Origin: Bacteroidota bacterium
GTDB lineage: Bacteria > Bacteroidota > Bacteroidia > Bacteroidales > Prolixibacteraceae
Length of the DNA stretch: 6,595 bases
Reading direction: 5' to 3'
Assembly: GCA_030695265.1 (NCBI GenBank)
Contig: JAUYTA010000169.1
Location: 1-6,595 of the forward strand
Of the stretch, positions 1 to 6,519 are shown piece after piece (the first letter of the stretch is position 1; every line of letters starts with the position of its first letter). The notes under the pieces are model-generated. The model had not been told where the DNA came from and made no database searches. It worked only from the letters and a program-made list of their open reading frames with translations. A program made the translations under genes and the position numbers.

Positions 1-19
1 GTTTCAGGTTCCAGGTTTT
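1..19. repeat. Short heptamer tandem repeat at left window edge
   Basis: Two adjacent seven-base units, CAGGTTC and CAGGTTT, follow a partial unit at the window edge, so the array may continue to the left. No reading frame uses it. Degenerate six- to seven-base tracts like this are, from memory, common between genes in Bacteroidota. Only about two and a half copies are visible, so the call is tentative. Confidence 0.35.
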
Positions 20-69
20 GCATTGTGAAATGTTATTGCATCATCAATGTTGTCATTCAGATACTATAT

Positions 70-157
70 TGAACCCACTTCGGGGTTCACCGGCTTCTAC
101 CCGCTCATTTCCCCCAGTTTTACTGAGGGTGATTAATATTATACCACGTCGTGGTAT
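70..157. repeat. Cluster of three hairpins, candidate interspersed palindromic (REP/MITE-like) repeat
   Basis: Three inverted repeats follow one another in noncoding DNA. The first is TGAACCC/GGGTTCA around a six-base loop (70-89). The second is CCC-C-CAGT/ACTG-A-GGG around TTT with one mismatch (111-129). The third is the perfect 17-base palindrome ATACCACG-T-CGTGGTAT (141-157). The stems are GC-rich inside AT-rich surroundings, unlike a single intrinsic terminator, and no T-tract follows on either strand. The arrangement resembles non-autonomous palindromic elements scattered between Bacteroidota genes, and the conserved unit may extend left to position 1. A structured RNA or a terminator region for the minus-strand flavoprotein gene are alternatives. 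Copy number in the genome cannot be seen from here. Confidence 0.5.
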
Positions 158-176
158 TTGATTTGTTGAACATTCT

Positions 177-190
177 AAATGAATTCATTT
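177..190. repeat. 14-bp perfect AT-rich palindrome
   Basis: AAATGAATTCATTT is its own reverse complement. Its right part, AATTCATTT (182-190), recurs at 207-215, the second copy ending at the stop codon of the minus-strand flavoprotein gene. It lies just downstream of that gene, but with so little GC and no T-tract it would make a weak terminator. A protein-binding site or chance in AT-rich DNA are equally possible. Confidence 0.3.
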
Positions 191-214
191 GGCATGTCCA
201 TCTGTAAATTCATT

Positions 215-1168
215 TTAAAAATCAAACTGTGCGGTATTAATTCGATCTTTTGCCAGCCGGTATTCCTGAACCAGGTTTTCCATGATGGTTTTTACGGGTA
301 GCACCTCGTTAATGATCGATGAAACCTGCCCGATTTCAAGTTCACCTTCTGCCAGATCGCCTTCGAACATGCCTTTTTTAGCACGTCCGCGACCAAGCAA
401 AACCCTTAATACATCAGCAGTTGCACCTTCCAGTTCCAGTTTATTTACTGTCTGGAAGAATTCATTTTTAATCAAACGAACCGGCGCAAGTTTTTTCAAA
501 GCCAGTTTTGTATCGCCTTCTGTCAATCCGGTAACCAGTTTTTTAAAATCAGGATGAGCAGAAGATTCTTCGGAGATGGCAAACCGCGATCCGATTTGCA
601 CCCCATCAGCACCCAAAGCCATTGCGGCCAGAATCGCTTCACCGGTTCCAACACCACCGGCAGCCAGTAAAGGCAGCGAAGTAACTTTCCGAACCGCCGG
701 GATCAGCGTAAAAGTGGTAGTTTCTTCACGACCGTTGTGACCACCTGCTTCAAAACCTTCAGCAACAATGGCATCAACTCCGGCTTCCCCGCATTTCAAT
801 GCAAAAGCTGAACTGGCAATTACATGTGCTACGATAATTCCGCGTTCCTTCAGCCAGGCAGTATATTTTTTCGGACTTCCGGCGGAGGTAAATACAACCG
901 GCACTTTTTCTTCGGCAATGATATTCATAATCTTATCCAATTCAGGATAAAACAGCGGAACGTTTACCCCGAAAGGTTTGTCAGTTGCCAGCTTTGTTTT
1001 CTGAATATGCTCGCGAAGTGTATCAGGATGCATGGAACCCGCGCCAATTAAGCCAAGCCCGCCATTGTTACTGACTGCCGAAGCCAGCCGCCAGCCACTG
1101 CACCAAACCATTCCGCCCTGAATAATTGGATATTTGATCCCGAAAAGTTTACAAATCCGGTTTTCCAT
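215..1168 (-). CDS. FMN-dependent FabK / nitronate monooxygenase family protein
   Basis: A 317-residue cytoplasmic TIM-barrel flavoprotein of the 2-nitropropane dioxygenase family. The family contains nitronate monooxygenases, which oxidise alkyl nitronates, and FabK enoyl-ACP reductases, which perform the last step of fatty acid elongation. Visible signatures are YPIIQGGM (13-20), the EAGGHNG motif with the candidate catalytic His144, the FMN phosphate-binding GGVGTG (171-176) and GADGVQIGSRF (186-196). The N-terminus, the AHPDFKK segment near 205 and the GQVSSIINE segment near 280 resemble streptococcal FabK as I recall it, and the length fits. The ATG chosen places the N-terminus level with FabK. 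The gene stands alone, divergent from the CotH gene, so neighbours do not settle the substrate. The family is certain; FabK versus nitronate monooxygenase is open. Confidence 0.9.
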   Translation of the reverse strand: MENRICKLFGIKYPIIQGGMVWCSGWRLASAVSNNGGLGLIGAGSMHPDTLREHIQKTKLATDKPFGVNVPLFYPELDKIMNIIAEEKVPVVFTSAGSPKKYTAWLKERGIIVAHVIASSAFALKCGEAGVDAIVAEGFEAGGHNGREETTTFTLIPAVRKVTSLPLLAAGGVGTGEAILAAMALGADGVQIGSRFAISEESSAHPDFKKLVTGLTEGDTKLALKKLAPVRLIKNEFFQTVNKLELEGATADVLRVLLGRGRAKKGMFEGDLAEGELEIGQVSSIINEVLPVKTIMENLVQEYRLAKDRINTAQFDF

Positions 1169-1195
1169 GTCAAATTTTTATGCTGAAATTTTCCG

Positions 1196-1203
1196 CAAAG
1201 GTA
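1196..1203 (-). promoter_or_regulatory. Bacteroidota -7 promoter element for the flavoprotein gene
   Basis: Read on the minus strand this is TACCTTTG, an exact match to the Bacteroidota sigma factor -7 consensus TAnnTTTG. It lies 27 bases before the ATG, giving a leader of roughly 20 nt. No clear TTG -33 element sits at the expected distance; the region there reads ACTGTTAA. No Shine-Dalgarno sequence is present before the start, which is usual in this phylum. Confidence 0.6.
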
Positions 1204-1302
1204 GAAGAAAGAAAATAATTAACAGTACTATGAATAAATTAGAAAAGTAATCAATACTGTAACTAACACACTTTGAAAGTATGAACGAAAGGGTTATTTC
1301 CG

Positions 1303-1309
1303 TACTTTG
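1303..1309 (+). promoter_or_regulatory. Probable -7 promoter element for the CotH-domain gene
   Basis: TACTTTG resembles the Bacteroidota -7 consensus TAnnTTTG but is one base short in the spacer. It ends 30 bases before the ATG at 1340, a normal leader length. The upstream TTTG at 1272-1275 is too far away to be an ideal -33 element. No Shine-Dalgarno sequence precedes the start. The 171-bp region between the two divergent genes holds nothing else I can support. Confidence 0.4.
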
Positions 1310-1339
1310 CCAAACTTAAACTAAACGATTACGAAAACG

Positions 1340-4300
1340 ATGATTCGCAGACCTATCTTATTGGTGCTCATACTAATTCTTATCGCAACCGGTGCAATTG
1401 CCCAAATCAATTTTGGTTCATCCGCTTCATTCAAATACCTGAAGGGCAAAGACGCTTCAAGCCTTTCGGCAAACTGGATGACAAGTGATTACATCCCTTC
1501 AGGTTGGCTAACCGGAAATGCACCTTTCAGATATGGCGATGGCTCAGGCGGTACTTTGCTGAGTGATATGCAGTACAATTATTCAACGGTTTATTTGTTA
1601 TCGAACTTCAACGCTCAAAATATTTCTTCTCTGAAAGATGTATCTTTTTCTGTCAATTTTGATGATGGGTTCGTAGTTTGGATCAATGGAGAAGAAGTTT
1701 TCAGTATCAATGACCCCAATGACAGGACATTCAACAGTTTTGCAACTGACCAACACGAATCGGGTTCATTTGAAATATATACACTTCCGGCACATGACAT
1801 TGAACTTAAAGAAGGCGTAAATACCATTGCCATTCAGGGCTTTAACGTAAACCTCGAAAGTTCTGATTTTTACTTCGATTTTCGGATCCAAGCAGAAGTT
1901 GCCCTGCCACAGACATCCGATACGCTAAAAGTGGTTTTCAGTCAGCCCAATGGGTTTTATACCAATCCGTTTGATCTTCGCCTCGATGTCCCCGAACAGG
2001 AATACACAATTATTTATACAATTGATGGCAGCAATCCGCAAACATCGGCAACCGCTATTAATGGCGGGAAATCAAAAATAATATCTGTCGATCCGGCAAA
2101 TACAAACGGACGTGCAAAAACTCCTTGTTTTATAGTTCGGGCTTCGCTAAAAAAAGATGGTTTAACCCCTTCGTTTCCGCTCACCCAAACCTATATTTTT
2201 CTTGAACATGTGTTCAACCAAAGCCACCCTGGAGGAAGCTGGCCAACCGGTCCGGTAAAGAAACAGGTGATTGACCTGGAAATGGATCCCGATATTACAA
2301 AAAGCTCCAAATACGCTGGCTTAATGCATGGCGCGATGACAGACATCCCAACTATTTCGGTAGTTACCGATTTAAAAGACCTGTTCGACCCGGCAACCGG
2401 CATTTATGTAAATGCATTTAATCATGGTGATGGCTGGGAAAGGTTTTGCTCTGTCGAATTGATTGATCCTTCAGGAGTTCCCGGATTCAATATCAATGCA
2501 GGTATGCGCATCAGGGGAGGCTGGAGCAGGCATCCTGAATTTCCAAAACATGCTTTTCGTCTGTTTTTCAGGGGAGAGTATGGTGCTCCAAAACTGAATT
2601 TCCCATTGTTCGGGGAGGAAGGAGTCGGTGAATTTGATAAAATTGATCTCCGCTGCGAACAAAATTATGCATGGAGTAAAGGAGATAACATTTACAGGCA
2701 TACTGCCGTTCGTGAAGTTTTCTCGCGGGACACCCAACGAGATATGGGACAACCTTATACCCGTAGCCGTTATTATCATTTGTACCTGAATGGTATGTAC
2801 TGGGGAATGTTCCAAACACAGGAACGTTCGGAAGCGAGGTATGCAGCCGATTATCTGGGAGGCTCCAAAGAAGATTACGATGTTATAAAAGTAAACGGGG
2901 ATAATTACAACTACACGATTGAAGCAACCGATGGGAACCTTACTTCATGGCAAAAAATTTACAATTTATGCAGTAAGGGATTTGTAAACAATTTTGATTA
3001 TTTCGCCCTTGAAGGTAAAGATCAAAACGGATATCCGAAAAAGGGCGGTGAAGTAATGGTCGATATTGACAACCTGATTGATTACATGCAACTTATTTTT
3101 TATACCGGGAACTATGATGCTCCGGTCTCTCAATTCCGGGGCAATGCCGATCCAAATAATTTTTATGCCATCGACCGACGGGATGATAAGTCAAGCGGCT
3201 TCATCTTTTTTGCGCACGATGCGGAGCACAGCATGATGATATCGGCTGAAAATGTTGGAATTGGAATTCAGCAAAACAGGGTTACAATTCCCAATATGTG
3301 GGTTAGTGGAGCCAGCAAATTTCACCCTCAATGGCTGCATTTTAAACTCTCGTCGAACAAGGAATACCGGCAACGATTTGCCGACAGGGCGTACAAACAT
3401 TTTTTCAATAAAGGGGTTTTTACTCCTGCTGTTGCCAAAGAAAGGTTTCAAAAAAGAGCTGCTGAAATAAACAAGGCAATCATAGGAGAATCTGCCAGAT
3501 GGGGCGATTTCAAGAGTCAGGTTCCGATGACTTATGAAAATTGGAACACAGAAATCAACGATATTTACAACCGGTATTTCCCTTTTCGCACCAATATTGT
3601 GCTCGAACAAATGAGAGCAGCTGGTTTAATCATGTCTTTTAATCCACCGGTTTTTTCGAAAAACAATATTAAACTCGATGGCAATTTCTATCCCGTTTCG
3701 GGAAATTACGAGATTGCTGTTACCGGCACAAACGGTCAGATATTTTACACGCTCGACGGAACAGACCCACGTTTGATTGGAGATCAGATCAACAGTTCGG
3801 CCAAAGAAATCGTAAGCGGAGGAATTATTGGTCTGAAAGGTACTGCAATACTCAATGCAAGGGTAAAAAACGGAGAACGCTGGAGCGCGCTGGCTTCGGT
3901 TAAATTTACTGAAATAAACGAAGATTACACAAACCTGAAAGTGACCGAATTGCACTATCATCCAACCGATTCTTTGGTTGGAACGGAAATTATTTCAGGC
4001 CAATCGTTTGAGTTTATTGAACTGAAAAACACCAGCGACACGCCGATAAAACTTTCAGGACTTAAATTTACTTCTGCAATTGAATACGAATTCAAGGAAA
4101 CAGATGTATTGGCGCCAAAACAGTTTTACGTGATCGCTTCCAAACCCAAATGGTTTTACGAGCGGTATTTCAAGGTTCCAACCGGAAATTTTGCAAAGAA
4201 CTTTTCAAATTCAGGTGAACAGGTTACCATTTCCAATGCAGCTGGAAACCCGGTTATTGATTTCACTTATTACGATTCTAATCCATGGCCTAAAGCTGCC

Positions 4301-4699
4301 GATGGAGATGGCTTTTCGCTCTCCACCATTATTCGGAACCCAACCGGTAACCCGGCAGATCCGGCATACTGGACAATTTCTTCCATCATGCACGGCACCC
4401 CGTTTGCCGATGATCCCGGAATTATTGATACCACAGATGATTTGCCGGTATCCGGAAATTCAGTATCAGTTTATCCAAACCCCACAAAAGGTTTGTTATT
4501 CCTGAAAGTTGACAATGAAAATTCAGGAGTACAGGTTAAAATTCATTCTGTTTCGGGTTCAGTGATTTTTCAATCTGTAATAGTTGGAAACAGTGTTATT
4601 GATCTTGCCCTGTTGAATATCCGGTCTGGAATCTATCTGGTTCATACCAAATGCAACGACAAAAATGCGGTTCACAAAGTGATCTATCAACCGTATTAA
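1340..4699 (+). CDS. Secreted multidomain CotH kinase-like protein with type IX secretion tail
   Basis: A 1119-residue exported protein. Residues 1-21 are a signal peptide (MIRR, a run of Leu/Ile, then AIA before Gln22). Next come a beta-sandwich domain (about 28-187, with FDDGFVVWINGEEV), a chitobiase C-terminal-like Ig-type domain (197-287, YTIDGSNP), the CotH kinase-like core (336-640, with RIRGGWSRHP, LYLNGMYWG, NNFYAIDRR and HDAEH), a helical extension to about 765, a second chitobiase-like domain (768-856, YTLDGTDPR), a lamin-tail domain (866-985) and a type A sorting tail (1041-1119, starting SVSVYPNPTKG). Bacillus CotH phosphorylates spore coat proteins, but this organism is unlikely to sporulate and the substrate here is unknown. 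The tail implies export by the type IX system and anchoring or release at the surface. The gene is monocistronic between oppositely oriented genes. The domain order is secure; kinase activity is inferred. Confidence 0.93.
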   Translation: MIRRPILLVLILILIATGAIAQINFGSSASFKYLKGKDASSLSANWMTSDYIPSGWLTGNAPFRYGDGSGGTLLSDMQYNYSTVYLLSNFNAQNISSLKDVSFSVNFDDGFVVWINGEEVFSINDPNDRTFNSFATDQHESGSFEIYTLPAHDIELKEGVNTIAIQGFNVNLESSDFYFDFRIQAEVALPQTSDTLKVVFSQPNGFYTNPFDLRLDVPEQEYTIIYTIDGSNPQTSATAINGGKSKIISVDPANTNGRAKTPCFIVRASLKKDGLTPSFPLTQTYIFLEHVFNQSHPGGSWPTGPVKKQVIDLEMDPDITKSSKYAGLMHGAMTDIPTISVVTDLKDLFDPATGIYVNAFNHGDGWERFCSVELIDPSGVPGFNINAGMRIRGGWSRHPEFPKHAFRLFFRGEYGAPKLNFPLFGEEGVGEFDKIDLRCEQNYAWSKGDNIYRHTAVREVFSRDTQRDMGQPYTRSRYYHLYLNGMYWGMFQTQERSEARYAADYLGGSKEDYDVIKVNGDNYNYTIEATDGNLTSWQKIYNLCSKGFVNNFDYFALEGKDQNGYPKKGGEVMVDIDNLIDYMQLIFYTGNYDAPVSQFRGNADPNNFYAIDRRDDKSSGFIFFAHDAEHSMMISAENVGIGIQQNRVTIPNMWVSGASKFHPQWLHFKLSSNKEYRQRFADRAYKHFFNKGVFTPAVAKERFQKRAAEINKAIIGESARWGDFKSQVPMTYENWNTEINDIYNRYFPFRTNIVLEQMRAAGLIMSFNPPVFSKNNIKLDGNFYPVSGNYEIAVTGTNGQIFYTLDGTDPRLIGDQINSSAKEIVSGGIIGLKGTAILNARVKNGERWSALASVKFTEINEDYTNLKVTELHYHPTDSLVGTEIISGQSFEFIELKNTSDTPIKLSGLKFTSAIEYEFKETDVLAPKQFYVIASKPKWFYERYFKVPTGNFAKNFSNSGEQVTISNAAGNPVIDFTYYDSNPWPKAADGDGFSLSTIIRNPTGNPADPAYWTISSIMHGTPFADDPGIIDTTDDLPVSGNSVSVYPNPTKGLLFLKVDNENSGVQVKIHSVSGSVIFQSVIVGNSVIDLALLNIRSGIYLVHTKCNDKNAVHKVIYQPY

Positions 4700-4721
4700 G
4701 GAAAAGGAAGTAAGTCGCGTT

Positions 4722-4737
4722 GCATCTCATCTGATGC
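4722..4737. terminator. Weak hairpin between convergent genes
   Basis: GCATC and GATGC form a five-base stem around a six-base loop, 22 bases after the CotH gene stop and 48 bases beyond the cdaA stop. It is the only hairpin I see in the 86-bp convergent spacer, so it could help end transcription from both sides. The stem is short and no T-run follows on either strand, so the call is weak. Confidence 0.2.
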
Positions 4738-4754
4738 CAGACGATATATGAACT

Positions 4755-4780
4755 ACTGCGACTGGCAACTGCGACTGACC
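4755..4780. repeat. 13-bp direct tandem repeat in convergent spacer
   Basis: ACTGCGACTG occurs at 4755-4764 and again at 4768-4777, a 13-base period with differing three-base tails (GCA, ACC). On the minus strand the tract reads as a run of CAGTCG/CAGTTGC-like units, similar in style to the heptamer tract at the left edge. It ends six bases before the cdaA stop codon. Such degenerate micro-repeats are, from memory, frequent between Bacteroidota genes. Confidence 0.5.
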
Positions 4781-4785
4781 ACTTT

Positions 4786-5580
4786 TCACGAAAGGGTCTC
4801 TTCGCCAATCACTTTTTCGAGTTCTGCGGAGAGTTGTATGAGTGAAATCTTATGCATCAGTTCACCTTTAAAAGCAAGTGAAATCGTTCCCTTTTCTTCT
4901 GAAACAACAATTGCCACCGCATCTGTTGATTCAGAAATCCCAAGTGCAGCACGGTGTCTGAGTCCCAGATTAGGATCGACATCAGTCTTTTCGGTTATTG
5001 GAAGGATACAACGGGCAGCAGCTATCCGGTTGCCAATCAGAACCACCGCACCATCGTGTAAAGGGGTATTTTTAAAAAAAATGGTTTCGAGCAAAGCTGA
5101 CGAAATGCGTGCATTAATTTTTTCACCTGAACGGATGATTTCTTTCAGCTCAAATTTATTCGGAATAACAATCAACGCACCTGTTTTCGAACGTGCCATA
5201 TTATCACAAGCCCGTACTATTTCTTTGATTTGCGCATTGGTAGCCATTTTTGTCTTTTCGATGTTGAAAAGTTTTTCGAGCCCAAAAGTACGGCTAAGCT
5301 GGTAGTTTGTGCCGATTAGCAGTAAGAAGTGCCTTATTTCCTGCTGAAAAACCACCACCAGCGCCAAAACCCCAACACCGATAAATTGTCCCATTAAGGT
5401 TCCAAGCAATTCCATGTTCATGGCTTTTACAAGCAACCAGAAAACATAAACAAGGAATAAGCCGATGAAAATATTAAAAGCAACCGTTCCCTTGATAAGT
5501 CTGTATATTTGATATAAAAGCATGGCGACCAGCAGAATGTCAACCACATCCAAAATACGTATAGTTATAAACAATGTCAT
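4786..5580 (-). CDS. cdaA: Diadenylate cyclase, CdaA type, membrane bound
   Basis: Makes cyclic di-AMP from two ATP at the inner face of the cytoplasmic membrane. The 264-residue protein has three N-terminal membrane segments (about 8-24, 33-51, 66-80), a short linker, and a DAC (DisA_N) catalytic domain from about 110. The two family-defining motifs are intact: DGA at 176-178, within NTPLHDGAVV, and RHR at 208-210, within GLRHRAALGISE. The residue before RHR is Leu where I recall Thr in Listeria and Bacillus CdaA. Length is close to the usual 270 or so. The ATG fits the N-termini of relatives. It lies 60 bases downstream of folP on the same strand and has no convincing promoter of its own, so co-transcription is likely. 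No cdaR or glmM partner, as in Firmicutes, is present here. Confidence 0.95.
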   Translation of the reverse strand: MTLFITIRILDVVDILLVAMLLYQIYRLIKGTVAFNIFIGLFLVYVFWLLVKAMNMELLGTLMGQFIGVGVLALVVVFQQEIRHFLLLIGTNYQLSRTFGLEKLFNIEKTKMATNAQIKEIVRACDNMARSKTGALIVIPNKFELKEIIRSGEKINARISSALLETIFFKNTPLHDGAVVLIGNRIAAARCILPITEKTDVDPNLGLRHRAALGISESTDAVAIVVSEEKGTISLAFKGELMHKISLIQLSAELEKVIGEETLS

Positions 5581-5594
5581 AATCAGCGAATAAG

Positions 5595-5619
5595 TTTTCA
5601 GCCCAAAAGGAACTGAAAA
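5595..5619 (-). promoter_or_regulatory. Intercistronic hairpin before cdaA
   Basis: TTTTCAG and CTGAAAA form a perfect seven-base inverted repeat with an 11-base interval. Inside it CC and GG can pair further after a two-base bulge. In the folP-cdaA transcript the hairpin would end 14 nt before the cdaA ATG, so it could affect translation initiation, RNA processing or mRNA stability. It is AU-rich and only moderately stable. No protein or ligand is suggested by the sequence. Confidence 0.35.
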
Positions 5620-5640
5620 GAATCAGTATTACAGGTGATT

Positions 5641-6519
5641 TTATTCAGAGGTTGATCGAACCATGTTCATGATACGAACAGCCTCAACAGCTTCGCGGAC
5701 ATCGTGAACCCGCAAAAGATCGGCTCCACCCATTAATGCCAGTGTATTTATTACGGAAGTTCCATTGAGCGCTTCTTCAGGTTTTGTCCCGAGTAATTTA
5801 TTAATCATTGATTTACGCGAAACACCAACCATTACCGGCAACTGAAAAACTTTAAATGAATCGAGCCGGTTCAGCAGTTCATAGTTTTGTGCAAGCGTTT
5901 TCCCAAACCCAAAGCCCGGATCGATGATCACATCTTTCACACCTGCCTTGTTAAGCTGCTTGACCCGATCGGTAAAAAACAGGGAAATATCGCGGATAAT
6001 GTCTTCGTAAACCGGATTATCCTGCATCTTGATCGGTGTACCCAACATGTGCATCAATATGTACGGAACACCAAGTTTCCCGATGGTATCAAACATGTGG
6101 GGATCAAAATTTCCACCCGAAACGTCGTTTACGATGCAGGGACCGCAGTCTTCTATTACTTTCAGTGCAACCCACGAACGATAGGTATCGATGGAAATAA
6201 ATGCATGCGGAAATTCCTTTCTTACCGCTGCAACGGCTGGTAAAAGACGTTCAATTTCATCTTTGGTCGAAATTCCTTCCGATCCGGGTTTAGTCGAAAT
6301 TGCCCCAATATCTATAATCGTTCCACCCTGCTCCAAAATTTCTTCGGCCCGTCTAACTACTTTCTTTACGGTTTTGTATTTTCCCCCGTCAAAAAACGAA
6401 TCAGGAGTTACATTCAAAATGCCCATTACAACTGGTTTCGACAGATCAATTAATCGTCCGTTCAGGTTAATGGTGTTCTTGCGTTTCAGAAATTTATTGG
6501 CAGTTGATGTGATTAACAT
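5641..6519 (-). CDS. folP: Dihydropteroate synthase
   Basis: Condenses 6-hydroxymethyl-dihydropterin pyrophosphate with p-aminobenzoate to give dihydropteroate in folate synthesis; it is the sulfonamide target. The 292-residue cytoplasmic TIM barrel shows all main motifs: MGILNVTPDSFFDGG (32-46, Asn36 for the metal/pyrophosphate), loop 2 STKPGS (75-80), SIDTYR with Asp111, NDVSGG with Asn131, MHMLGTP (156-162), IIDPGFGFGK with Asp200, GVSRKS with Lys236, and RVHD with Arg270 and His272. Loop 2 has Lys77 where the E. coli enzyme has Arg63, and Ile74 in place of Glu60; Phe42 and Pro78, sites linked to sulfonamide resistance elsewhere, are unchanged. The ATG lies 36 bases after a good promoter element; the first 15 or so residues extend beyond the conserved core. 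It is the first gene of a probable operon with cdaA. Confidence 0.96.
   Translation of the reverse strand: MLITSTANKFLKRKNTINLNGRLIDLSKPVVMGILNVTPDSFFDGGKYKTVKKVVRRAEEILEQGGTIIDIGAISTKPGSEGISTKDEIERLLPAVAAVRKEFPHAFISIDTYRSWVALKVIEDCGPCIVNDVSGGNFDPHMFDTIGKLGVPYILMHMLGTPIKMQDNPVYEDIIRDISLFFTDRVKQLNKAGVKDVIIDPGFGFGKTLAQNYELLNRLDSFKVFQLPVMVGVSRKSMINKLLGTKPEEALNGTSVINTLALMGGADLLRVHDVREAVEAVRIMNMVRSTSE

Noticed and set aside
1..214. CRISPR array or tRNA at the left end
   Set aside because: No regularly spaced identical repeats with spacers, and the hairpins do not form a cloverleaf with a recognisable anticodon or T-loop.
1222..1260. ACAGTA and TACTGT inverted pair in the divergent promoter region
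   Set aside because: Arms are only six bases with a 27-base gap and no extension, which is expected by chance in AT-rich DNA; not enough for an operator call.
3191..3961. Minus-strand open frames of 111-139 codons inside the CotH gene
   Set aside because: They overlap conserved CotH and chitobiase-like coding sequence and look like complementary-strand shadows.
4748..5305. 185-codon plus-strand open frame opposite cdaA
   Set aside because: It is antisense to a clear diadenylate cyclase, has Ser/Thr-rich low-complexity composition typical of a shadow frame, and shows no recognisable motif.
5581..5640. Separate promoter for cdaA in the folP-cdaA spacer
   Set aside because: The nearest candidate on the minus strand, TCCTTTTG, misses the TA of the consensus and overlaps the hairpin.
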